Assembly (NCBI GenBank): GCA_021018995.1 | Contig: CM037591.1 | Location: 73,249,901-73,313,900 of the forward strand | Length of the DNA: 64,000 nt | Source of the DNA: Chloranthus sessilifolius | Lineage: Eukaryota; Streptophyta; Magnoliopsida; Chloranthales; Chloranthaceae | Direction: 5' to 3' | In this document: in pieces, positions 13,601 through 23,700 of the stretch | How the letters are laid out: the number at the start of each line of letters is the position of its first letter | Position numbering within the stretch: the stretch's first letter is position 1 | Position numbers and translations under genes: made by a program | The notes under the pieces: generated by a model | Databases searched by the model: none | Told to the model about the DNA's origin: nothing | What the model saw: only the letters and a program-made list of their open reading frames with translations

Positions 13601-16600
13601 ATTCTCGAAGACACCATATCTTTATGCATTAAACCTCCTAGAATACTCTAGAATAGTTTTTAGGGGATTGTTTCCTATTTTAACAAAATATAATAAAAGA
13701 ATTTATATATATACATTTAATAGATAGTGTGTATTACATGTTATACCTTACCTTTGGGAGGAAAATTGTAAAGAACAACTTTTCAAAAGGTCCCACATCT
13801 GGAAGGATACAAAAAAGTAAATCACCTATATAGAGTGTTAGGAATTGGAAAAGCTAAAGGAATTTGTCAAGGGAGATTTTATTAAATATATACAATGTAC
13901 AATGTTCTTTGATACACACACACGACTGTGCATCGAGTCGGGTCCTGTCGAGCCGGCCGGAGCTAGGCTAGGTTTGGGCATGGGCACGTGCACTCCGGGT
14001 GGGAGCCTAGGCCAAGTCAAGCCGGGTTGGGTCACGATTGCTGTTGTAGGTATATTCAAATTAAAATTTTGAATTTTTTATAACTGTCTTTTACAATTGA
14101 AAAAATTTAGTTTAAAATGTTCTCTAATTAGTGTCTTTTGGGGTGTTCAAGCAAATGAAAAGTTTTTACATGCAACCTTTCATTGTCAGATCGAATCATA
14201 CACCTCTTATTAAATGGATGAGCATCCACAACGGTCCATTTTATTCAAAAAGTACTTTTCACCAAAAGCTCACCTATTGAACTTCTATTCGAAAGACCCG
14301 AATTTTTCATTGACTCACTTCTAGAAAACATATTCTCTTGTAATTTTTTTCTTTTCATACTATTTTAAGAGCATTCTAGTTCATAACTAGTGCTCTGCAA
14401 TGACTTGATATCACAAGTCGAGTCGTCGCTAAGTGCAATGCCCAATTGTACCTGTTGTATCCTGGAGTCGTCCTTGCCATATCTCGTTCCTGACCAGTAG
14501 GGAAGGTGAGTAAAGACTTAAAGACGGTGTTGAATGTACATCGGATCTTTGGTGATATCATTTTCAATTTTCATTCATATTTTTATTTTATCATATTTAT
14601 TTGTTCTTTTGGCCATACCCATCCATCACAACATCCTTGTGAAGACCTTGTCTGTGAGATTAAATGGATGTATGAAAGATTCAGTTTCCCTCAAATCAAT
14701 GTTTAGCCATCAAATCCTCAATGGAATTGTGACTACTTATAAAGTAGCAAATGCTGCTATTTATTTTGAGAAGGACAGTATTGCGCTTAAACATTATCCA
14801 ACAATTCGTATGATAGGTTCAAATGACCCAATTTGACTAGCATTCTGGAGGAGATGATTTTTCGCATTAAGTGGAGAAAGAAGGTTTGGTGGTGTATATC
14901 TATGGTGCACTACTTCAGTGGGTAGGCTAGTTTCTTTGGAGCTTCTAGCAATTTAAGGTAAGGAGACCTACTCTCTACCTTCCCATTTACCTTGATTGTT
15001 GAAGCTATATTGATCTAGTTTTTGAAGGGATGAGAGGAGTTATATCTTAAAATCATATTTTGGTGATTTCCCACTACTAATATAAGGATGATATCAGTTT
15101 TTTCATTAAGGCTATCCTCCATCAGGGGTGTAACATAAAACCTTTATATTGACTTTATTGAGATTAGCAATGGCCAAAAATTTCACCTTTAGAATTGAGT
15201 GCATTTGTGGGATTCAATGTAGTGAATCTTCCCTTATAGGCAATTGTCTAATTTCTTACTTAGGTATGCCCTCACAAAGCGAGAAGCTTAATGAAACAAA
15301 TTGGTTGTTGGTTCAATCTAGGCTTGGCTCATGGTCTGGAAAATAATTTTATCTAGCTTGAAGAATTACTATGCTTAGCGCTAAGCTTGCTAATATCTCA
15401 AGTTAGGTCATGTGTCTCTTTAATTGCCTTTTTTCGTCATTGATAAGCTTGAATTGCTTTAATGTGACTTTCCATGACCATGAATCAAAGGGGAAGAAAG
15501 GTCCATATGATTAAATGAGAAGAGGTGGCCATACCGAAAGTGACTGGGGGCCATGGGGTGCCAAAGGGTTGAAGGATTTCAATTTTGCTTTACTGGGTAA
15601 ATGGTGGTGAGGAATGGTCTTGGGTTACAAGAGTGCTAATAGCAGAACATGATGCACCCGGTTCTATTCTTCGCCACGGTGGATGGAAGGGTGGCGGATC
15701 CACCTTATGAAAGTGTTGGAAAATTGCTTTTTTTCTAAAGCTTGCAGTTTTACTAACCTTAATATTAGAAATGGTAACTAAATCTTATTTTGGCATAATA
15801 AATAGTGTGGGGAAGGTCTTTTGGCCACAAAATTTAAGGATTTTTATAGAATGGAACCAAACTAGAGAGGTAAGACTATGACACTTATCCTTCTTGGCTA
15901 ATTGGGCAGTTTGGACACCCATTTATAGAGAGGGCACTTAGATCGTTTATATACAAAGTTTTTTTAGAGTACTTGAGTTTTAGATAATTTTTTAATCTCC
16001 CTAACTCCTTATCCTGATACAGTCGTCTGCTCTTTAAAAAAAATTGGACTTTTTCAATCAAAACTCTCCTTAAGGCTAATCAAACTGTAACTAAGGGTGA
16101 TAGCTTCGCCTCCCATTATTTGCCACTTCCTCGCCATGAAGTCAAGCTTTTGTTTGGACTGGTTTTAAAGGTAGTATTCTAAGTGGGGACAAATTGAAGA
16201 AGAGGAATATCTCCCCTCAATCCATTTTATCTATTGTAATGATCGCAATGAAACTGGTTCTCATATTCTTATCAAAATGCTCATGGATTAAACACTTGGT
16301 GTTACTTCTTTTAAATTGTTGGCATATGTCAACTTAGATATAATTAACTCGTTTTCAAAGGCCAGTGTCATTTTTTGGAGTATGCATATTGATACAAAAG
16401 AAAGCAATGGATCCTATATTGATTTCTTTATAGCTCTTAAAACTCCAGTTGTATATACATAAAAAGTCAAGTATTAGTCAAGTATGGTCGATTTCTACAA
16501 ATCTCACCAAATCCTTATGCCACGTGACGGAATGTAATTAGACTATACTACTCCATATAGTGTATCGTGAGTTCGCAATAGTGAATTTTCCAAGTGTAGA

Positions 16601-17499
16601 GTGATGTGATCCAGCCCAATGTACACCATGCACACACTCCCCTACTAGTGTCTCGTTAGGATAGTAGTTGCTAGAATCCCAAAGTTCGTGTCGTGTCATG
16701 CACATACTCCATTAACCCTATGTGTTGTTAATGCTTTAATTTATGCCTGTCAATGGGTCGGGTAGGCTCGGGCCAAAATTTTGGCTGCCTGACCCGATGG
16801 TGCACCCTGGATGGGTCAAGGGTATGTGCCAAAAAATTGACCCACCCGACGCCCAACCCAACCCAACCCAGTTAAAACCCCCTACTTTTCTAGATTTTCT
16901 ACATTGGGTCAACCTGCGGCGCGATTTTTGCCTGACCCGAACTAACCTTTGCCCGACCCGACGTGTCAAGTTTATGTACCCGATCCAGTAAAAAATTTGG
17001 GTCGGGTATCAGGCCAACCCAACCCGTTGACAAGCCTACATTAGTAGTTGATTCCCAAATTGTAGCTCACAATTTGTGAGATGCTACAAAAGCCGAACTT
17101 GCTCTGTAGGCTTAGTCAAATTATTTATTTGCAATTTGTTAAATTTGGGGAAGCATAAGGAAGAAAAATTATATTAGCTAAGGCAAAAGATGGCAATCTC
17201 CAAAAGCAAAAGACACTTCGAATCCACCAAAACATTATATAGAATTGCATAGTTATCAGGAACTATAATAGATATCACAATTGTGAAGTTAGGCAATTAA
17301 AGTTGGAGCATAAAAAATAAAAAATAAATAAAAATCAAGTAGAGAGAGATACGGAAGTAAAGAGAGGGGCATACAGAAGAGGGATCGAGCTCGCAGAAGA
17401 AGGCAGTGTAAGGCTTTCTCTGGCTCTCCCACAACTCCCGAGCTTCACTAATTCCAGACGAAGAAGCGTCTACCGAAAACGAAACAAATTATAATCAGA

Positions 17500-17547
<48 letters not shown>

Positions 17548-17684
17548 TGAATTAGGGACCGATTCCGATGTAGTGACCGATTTGGGCTTCGTCCCACTTA
17601 TCGGTGTCGACTCCACTTCCAGCATACAAATCGCAAACCTAAACAAACAAACAGAACAAAAGTAAAACATAAAACTCATAAGGG

Positions 17685-17718
<34 letters not shown>

Positions 17719-17796
17719 GACGGTGTCGTATGGTGAAACGAAGATCTTAATAAGAGCAGTCTTTGCGAATTCGTAGAGCCTTCTGTGGTAACCCAT
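1624..17796 (-). CDS. mRNA cap guanine-N7 methyltransferase 2 (11 exons)
   Basis: The product transfers a methyl group from S-adenosylmethionine to N7 of the 5' guanosine cap of nuclear mRNA. Exons, 5' to 3': 17796-17722, 17638-17560, 17469-17375, 9481-9410, 9328-9219, 8625-8503, 8389-8297, 8190-8122, 2153-2065, 1988-1887, 1751-1624. All introns are GT-AG; the 1035 nt stay in one frame, giving 344 aa, close to the roughly 350 aa of plant homologues. Motifs seen: SAM-binding CDLYAGSGVDTDKW (about aa 27-40), WESQRKPYT, LLKPGGFFFGITPDSSTIW (about 126-144), FGKKYQLKF, LVHFPSLIRLAREAGL, DDNRAQFAGML (about 236), VDPRGKLL, GLYTTFVFQK (about 269) and C-terminal KGILGPGPADLRF. The start at MGYHRRLYEFAK is the first Met in frame; the N-terminus is slightly shorter than I remember for the family, so another 5' exon is possible. 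The exon 10-11 junction is the least certain. No disabling mutation was found. Confidence 0.93.
2509..2882. mobile_element. hAT-like non-autonomous element
   Basis: The ends form an imperfect terminal inverted repeat: AGGGTTGTCAATGGGC at the left, and the complement of GTTGACACCCCA at the right. The interior is rich in GGGCC/GGCCC blocks. Flanks GTAGGGAT (2501-2508) and GTATGGAA (2883-2890) match at 6 of 8 positions, as an aged 8-bp target duplication would. There is no coding capacity. Confidence 0.55.
3636..5151. mobile_element. hAT-like element of 1.5 kb with 8-bp target duplication
   Basis: Left end CAGGGGCGAATGCAGG and right end (reverse complement) TAGGGGCGGACGCA form the terminal inverted repeat. 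TCCATGAG occurs directly on both sides (3628-3635 and 5152-5159), giving an 8-bp target duplication, the hAT signature. The interior has no transposase ORF. It contains proline-codon-like CCCAACCC repeats (3930-4320), a GA microsatellite at 4941-4961 and a run of 13 G at 5027-5039. Confidence 0.78.
5160..6609 (+). mobile_element. Decayed non-LTR (LINE-like) relic
   Basis: Broken plus-strand frames include a zinc-knuckle-like stretch, HCNQFGHQKRNC, near 6335-6375. The segment ends with a T-rich 3' region and an A-run (6604-6611), like a LINE tail. No reverse transcriptase block is recognisable, so the class assignment is tentative and a copia gag origin is possible. Confidence 0.35.
10290..13140 (+). 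pseudogene. Ty1/copia polyprotein relic
   Basis: Broken plus-strand frames follow copia order. There is a gag zinc-knuckle remnant (ACYHCGK near 10455), a protease/GAG-pre-integrase remnant with IVGQGKIKLQF (about 10710) and an integrase core remnant around 11100-11330. NKTAYEIWMGRTPNLNHLKVWG-like sequence follows at 11537-11602, then the RT motif YVDDM at about 12184-12200 with TNLDIVLDTKSF after it. An RNase H end follows, finishing LADLLTKRLGKDRASLAMG near 13060-13125. Many stops and frameshifts are present, and most of RT is missing around 12100-12170. LTRs were not delimited; TATATAAAA at about 13230 may be LTR promoter sequence. Confidence 0.8.
14800..16420 (+). pseudogene. LINE ORF2 C-terminal relic
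   Basis: Fragmented plus-strand frames match the late part of plant L1-type ORF2. A region near 15200-15350 aligns with the YLGMP...L..SRLGSWSGK block after the RT palm. Another near 16200-16310 has the CNDRNETGSHIL pattern of the zinc-binding RT C-terminus. Numerous stops are present. The ends are uncertain. Confidence 0.5.
16743..17038. mobile_element. GGGTCGGG-type MITE-like repeat
   Basis: The left end GCCTGTCAATGGGTCGGGT and the reverse complement of the right end, GGCTTGTCAACGGGTTGGG, form an imperfect inverted repeat around an interior rich in CCCGACCC/CCCAACCC. It resembles the element at 2509-2882. I could not find a clear target duplication. Confidence 0.55.
17503..17544. repeat. 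(GA)n microsatellite in intron 2 of the cap methyltransferase gene
   Basis: Uninterrupted 42-bp AG repeat. On the gene's strand it reads (CT)n and fills almost half of the 90-bp intron 2. Confidence 0.95.
17684..17720. repeat. (GA)n microsatellite in intron 1 of the cap methyltransferase gene
   Basis: GA repeat with one interruption. On the gene's strand it is a CT run that begins at the 5' splice site of the 83-bp intron 1, so the donor reads GTCTCTCT. Confidence 0.95.
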
Positions 17797-18343
17797 CCAA
17801 ATTTTGGATTTCAGACGAGAAAGACAACGCTCCTCTGCTGCTATTTTGCTTTTGCTTGCGAACTTTCTTTCATTGCTGGTGTTACTAGCACACCAAATTA
17901 TGTTGCAACCACCTCACTTAAGCAAAGTTATAATATAATGTATCTTGACAATGCTCTTCAAATCATGGCATGCATAATGTCCCGGGAATATTTTACCTAT
18001 AAACCAAGCCACCTAATGCTTTGATCATTTACCTAATGCCAACTCTTTCTTCTCCTAGTTAGTTGTCTCTAGTCACAAAAATCACCAAATTTTTCAAAAA
18101 TTGGTGAATTGTTCTGAATTTTTTTGTGCTTCTAATTGACCGCGAATTGTTCATGAAATAAATTGTTGATTTTTTAAATAATGGTGAATTTTGCAAATAA
18201 TTCATTTTTTTTTTTATTATTCAATAAATTGTCACTTTGTAATAATTTTTATTTTTTTCTTGAAAATATTTTCCTTAACTTACCAAATTTTACATAATTT
18301 AACTTTGCCGAATTATTATCGAACCGACTTTGTGACTATGATT
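17797..18343. promoter_or_regulatory. Upstream region of the cap methyltransferase gene
   Basis: This sequence lies immediately 5' of the minus-strand gene and should include its 5' UTR and promoter. The reading frame stays open upstream of the chosen Met for some distance without another in-frame Met that I could find. No unambiguous TATA box was assigned. Confidence 0.35.
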
Positions 18344-18351
18344 GACTCAAG

Positions 18352-18649
18352 GAAGGTATAAAAAATCGGCCAATACCAATACATATCGGCCATAAGTATT
18401 GGTTTTCGTCCAAACCGATATGTATCAGTATCTCGCATCGATATCGCCGATACGTATTGGCCGATACGGCCCCTTATCGGTCGATACATATCGGATATCA
18501 GTCGATACATCTCGATCGAAATCGAGATTTTAATTTTCTTTTTTTTCTTTTTCTTTTTTATAAAATTGGCCGTTATGTATTAGTATCGGCGATTCATATC
18601 GACCTCGAGCAAACCGATACCCGAGACCGATACCGCTTTTGATACCTTG
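18352..18649. mobile_element. 298-bp hAT-like MITE with perfect 8-bp target duplication
   Basis: GACTCAAG flanks the element on both sides (18344-18351 and 18650-18657). The ends GAAGGTATAAAAA and, in reverse complement, CAAGGTATCAAAA form the terminal inverted repeat. The interior is packed with variants of the palindrome-like words CGATACG, TATCGG and CCGATA on both strands. No coding capacity. Confidence 0.85.
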
Positions 18650-18657
18650 GACTCAAG

Positions 18658-18793
18658 CCTCCTATGCAGTAATTGATGGCTTATACCTTTAAGCCATGTA
18701 GTGCTCTTAGGGTACATTTAATTTTTTAATCCACTTAAACCAAATAGTTAGATATAAGGTGAACTCAGACTTTAAAATAAAGAGCGAAGAAAG

Positions 18794-18829
<36 letters not shown>

Positions 18830-19392
18830 GATAGACGAGTATGGAGTCCTCAAAGCCAAAACTCCAAGAAGTTCCAAAGAGATGGAAGCACTAGTGACTT
18901 CTCTCGCACGACCACGATGAAGAAGCGCACGCGAGTAAAACCAAGCGATCGGGAGAAAGGCATGCGTAGCCAATAGATGCTTGCACAACACAAACAGGCG
19001 GTTGGAAGAGCGTGTGGGCCAAAGGGGCAAACTCATGATCCTAGCAGTTCAACCCATTTACATGGTCAAATATGCATGTAGTTATACAACCACCCACAAT
19101 CAACCCTTCATAGGGCTTATAACCTTCATAATCAAATAAGAAAAAGACATCCAAGGGCCTTTGGAAGCGAAGATGGCCATTTCAAGGTGTGCACTCATAA
19201 GAATAGCCACACTTGATAGCAGCAGTTGAAAAATTATCCATCATGTTAGAACTTTTTTTTTTTATAAGAACATCATGTTGAACTTCTACCAAAGAAATAA
19301 TATTAGAAAGGTACACTCATAGATAGACATACACATATCGATGACAAAAGTAAAAGAATACAAAAGGCGTAGAAAGAAGTCAAAATGTATAT
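18658..19392. other. Intergenic, no gene seen
   Basis: The only distinct element is a run of 33 A at 18794-18826, possibly the tail of a retroposed sequence. No supportable coding region. Confidence 0.5.
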
Positions 19393-19850
19393 CACTATGT
19401 GAAAAAATCAAAAAAATCACTGTCTTAAACATTGATTTTTTCAAAAAATGACCGTCTTTGACAATGATTTTTTTCAAAAAATCATTACCCTAACCAGTTG
19501 TAAAAAAAATAGTTATTTTTTTTTACCACTATACAAGACAATGGTTTATGAACTTCAACAACAATTGCTTTTAAAAGTCATAGAAAAAATACCACTGCTT
19601 TTGGCAGTGGTTTTTTTCTACAAATTTTTTTTCCAAAAATTCTTTTTTTTTTTTTTTTATTAAATTACGTCGACGATTTTTTATGCAATTTTTTTTTAAA
19701 TAATATTTTTTCTATGCTTTTTTTAATGCAAATTTTTTATGCTTTTTTTAATATAATTTTTTTAATACTTTTTTTTTAATGTAATTTTTTTAATGCTTTT
19801 TTTTAATATATATTTTTTAATGTTTTAAAAAAAATTATATAAAGAAAAAA
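19393..19850. mobile_element. CACTA-like terminal/subterminal fragment
   Basis: CACTATGTGAAAAAATC at 19393 and CACTATACAAGACAATGG at 19527 look like CACTA transposon termini. Between and after them are short repeats of the type ACTGTC/GACAATGATTTTTT and ACTGCTTTTGGCAGTGG, as in CACTA subterminal regions. The rest, to 19850, is T/A-rich. No partner end with target duplication was located. Confidence 0.4.
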
Positions 19851-20794
19851 AACTATTAATCTCATATTTCAACACATCCATTCAACTCAAATACTAATCG
19901 TTCAATGTCATTAATAAAAAAAATAGATGTCCAATTCTTTTATTTAAACAAAAGGTTGCATCTCAACTTTTGATTCAACCTTTCAAATCAGTCAAACATT
20001 TTAAACTCTACATGCCCAATCCTTTTATTCAAACAAAAAGAAGAAGAAAAGAAAGAGAGTTAACAATCTAAGAATCCCATGATCAATTTTTAAAATAAAA
20101 GAAAAAAAAATTTTAATTTGTTTCGCCTCTCCTGCCAAGTGTCCCTATCCCCTAGTGATCCATTTGAGGTGAGCTTCAGATCGGAAAGTTTCAACTAAAA
20201 TTAAAAGGAGAACATCATTAAACTGAGATATTGATGACTTCCATATTAGGAGTCCCCATCTAATAGGCCGGGTTGAAAATATTGACTTGTTATATAAATA
20301 GGTTATATTCAAGTTAGCCCAAACCCAACCCACCTAGTACATGTTTGCTACACAATATATAGGTATATAATTTTTTTAACATATCCAGGTCAGGTCCAAA
20401 AGTGGATAATATATCGGGATCCAAAATTGAAAATGCAATTAAACCTATGAATCAAGAATGAGTACAGAAAAAGTACATGATCTTGATAAATACATCTGAT
20501 AAAACACATCGACTTATAGAAAATACTCAAAATTTTAATTTAACGCTAATGATAAGTGATGAATCAAACATAGACTATCCATAGATGGGAAATAGTGTTA
20601 TAGATTCCCATAGTTCGCTTTACAAAATATTGCTACTCTACAAAATATCTTGGAAAGATCAATGACAATTTTCATCTTCATTTTAGACGATTTGCATCTT
20701 ACTACGTAAAAAGAAGTTAATGGGCAGCAAAAATTTTCATCAATGGCAATTACATCTAGCTTAGCATTCTACCTTGATTTATGCCTTTTCACTA
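19851..20794. other. Intergenic, no gene seen
   Basis: AT-rich sequence with a GGGTTG/CCCAACCC-type repeat scrap near 20260-20340. No coding frame could be supported. Confidence 0.4.
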
Positions 20795-23700
20795 TTATTT
20801 GAGCCTATGGCTGGTGTTTAGTTTTTGGACTAACTTTCTAGCCCATTTAGCATGAGCTTCAAATTGAGGGGCTAATCTTTTCACAAAAGAGTCAGTGTAA
20901 CTCCTCCATGCAAAAATGTTCATGCATGCATATTATTTATAACAGGTTCATGAACTTACCACACTGTTACAGCAAGTACAGAATATACCATCTCCTTGAT
21001 TATAGCCTTCAAGCAAACTCTATAGGAAATCGTTATCCCTAATAAGATAAGTGCATAAAAAACATCTAACAGTAATAATAAACACTTACAAAGGAATGCA
21101 AAAAAAAAATAACAGGACATCAATAGAAAAGATGAGAAACTAAAGCTCCCATGGCATCATAATCGATAAGAATGTCATAAATATACTGAAAGTATAGTAC
21201 TGAAATAGAGATAACAAACCCTGAGCAATTTGTGAACGGCGCTTCTCCTTGGATGCCTCTGGATATGCATGTTTGATAGACAAGTGTTAACCAAAAACAA
21301 ATATCAAACCCAAGCAATGACTATATTATTCTTAAGTTAATAATGATTTCAAAACACTTTTGCAGTCCTAAATAATTAAATTCCTACTATTAAAAGGGGC
21401 AACAACCCTATACAGAAACTAAAGAATCCAGTGCAATCATCAGCTAGAAAATTGTAAAAAGGTTGTGGGATGTGCATATGGATCAAAGGATAATAACTCT
21501 ATCGTTAGCGCTCCTCATTGCATGACACCAACATTTTTCCACTTTCTCCATTGGGGGAGCTTTAAATATTTTGGGTGTTTGGTTTGTTAGATTATGTGTC
21601 AGAGAATAGTAGAGGAAGAGAGAGAGTGAGAGAGAGAGAGAGACCATAGCAAGTTATAAGGGTTTTTTTTTGTCTCCTATATAATGGCAACGTGTAAGAG
21701 ATCACCATGAATAGTACATAATCTAATAACGGAAAAATAAAAAGCTCAAAGTATACCACATGCTTTCATATTCAACTTTATGGATCTCATTTCTTCTCCA
21801 AACCTGCAATACAAATATTGGAAGTGTAAGATGTACTTACTTGGCCATGACATTGTAAACAAAATGAATCATTAGTAAATGAGCACCTCAAGTCTCTCTT
21901 TAGTTTCTTCAAGAGGAACCATGAGCCATTTCTGCTGCAATAGATAATAATGCTATGAGAAAAATATTCAACTTTCTTTGTCATAATTTCAGATAAAGTA
22001 ATACAATAAAAATAAATTCAAATTAAATCCTTTAAAAGAGGAACCACCAACGATTTTGCTACAATAGATAGTATGCAATGAGAAAATACTGAACTTCCTT
22101 TAAGGATCTCCGTAGTTATATAATAAGGAACACAACCCTATTTGTTCATACGATCCATAAACTCATATGCTTTGTCCAACAAATTCCCCTCCCAGAGGCC
22201 TTTGAACATGGCATTATATGTTGCAAGTAACTATATATGTAATGAGGATAATGATGAACTTATTTATATTAGGTCTACTAGCCGTGTAGGACGAGGTGGT
22301 ACAGGGACAAATCCTCAGTCACTACAAAAACAGAGGGTTTTAACAATCGTCTTGTAGTTTCTTTTCAATGGGCAGCTTTCAATTTTCATCACTTATTTTT
22401 GGATAATTTATTTAAATGGCTAGCAAAACAATGACAAATACTCGAGCAAAAACAAAGAAAGTCGAATCTGCAGAATTTTCACAGGCAAGGACAAACACTT
22501 GCTTCAGTTCCCCTCCTCTGCTGGCTCAATAAAATATGCCTTTCATTATGTAATTTGTTCTATATTACTGATTTTGTATAAAATTGTGTTTCCTTTTCAA
22601 ATTTTATTTGCGGAAATATGTCCATCTCTTTTATCATGATCATGAAAGGGACTAATAACTTAAATGCTTTTGGAGCCTTCCACTACCTTTCCATTGTTTG
22701 CATCAGGTGACTCTAATTAGGAACTTACATAGAGACCTTGAAGTGTTTTCTTTCAGAAAGTTCGAGTCTGGTTTCGGCTTCCATGTGTCCAGTGGGTGTT
22801 GGGAAAGATACAATCAGTGGAAAGATATAATTTAATACCTACCAAATGTAGGGGACTGATCCTTTGCCTCCCTCTTCTATACTACGGGAGGGATGCTCGT
22901 ACCATTTATAAGAAACAACTAAGATTGAAAATAAAAGGGAAAAGAAATTTACTTATAGCGATATGCCATCTCGGTGAACAACTTATGAATAACGTCATCA
23001 CCATGAACGAAAGCAACAACGCGCGTTGCAGCTGACAGGGTACCCTAAAAAACATCATGTCCAAAGTAAGGTTACACTTGTATGAAAATGGGAAGCTAGC
23101 AGAACCCACTGAAGAATGTAAAGTACAGATATACCAAAAATTACCATATTTGGTATCCAATGTTCAAACTAGCTACGAATTTGGATATCTTTTCGAGAAG
23201 GGTGAATCACAAATCACACGAAAAGTCTATTTTCAAAGAGAAAATATTAACTCATTCATGTTCGCTCTATTAACTTTAATAGGGGAGTCTACAAGATTAT
23301 GCCTCCTTTCAAAGAGAAGGGTGAATCATAAATCACACAGAAAGTCTATTTTTGAAGAGAAAATATGAACTCATTCATGTTCGCTCTATTAGCTTGAATG
23401 GAGGAATATATCAGTTACTTATTATCCAATCAACTACAACTTTAAAAACAACTTACCTTTCTCTGGCAAATACCTAGTATTTCCACACTTTGATCATCTA
23501 GCACAGATCCTCACCATTAAGGCAAGGTTTCAAAATTCGGGAAGCATATCAACATGTCAGGCATTTGCTAAATTTATGTTTTAAGCGAATTGATGATTTA
23601 TTTTTGTAACTTTTAGGTTAGTAAAATTATGAATTTTGTATGCATGGGGTGGGCATTATTGATATGTTATCAAGATTTGTTGTGGTTTCAGAAATTTTAG

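Larger units (their letters stand above)
9482..17374 (-). other. Intron 3 of the cap methyltransferase gene, TE-filled
   Basis: This 7893-bp intron lies between exon 3 (ending ELDPSS) and exon 4 (starting EKLESHLQEKG), phase 0. It holds a copia relic (about 10290-13140), a LINE relic (about 14800-16420) and a repeat bounded near 16743-17038. Between 9612 and 10290, 13141 and 14800, and 16421 and 16742 I find no supportable gene. A GC-rich patch at 13925-14045 resembles the ends of the GGGTCGGG-type repeats. Confidence 0.85.

Noticed and set aside
14376-14836. Short frames on both strands.
   Set aside because: No conserved motif, and no splice-phase support within the intron of another gene.
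17470-17796. 108-codon open frame containing exon 1 and running through the CT repeats.
   Set aside because: It reads through introns 1 and 2; only 17722-17796 is coding in this frame.
20960-21017. Alternative frame reading GDGIFCTCCNSV, similar to the Tify-binding domain of some PHD proteins.
   Set aside because: In that frame the last exon stops at once, and it is out of phase with the exon at 22953-23044. The frame chosen stays open and in phase through all eight exons.
22850-22925. Possible exon reading YKWYEHPSRSIEEGGKG on the minus strand.
   Set aside because: The intron before it would be only 34 bp and the phase does not fit the previous exon. Kept out of the model.
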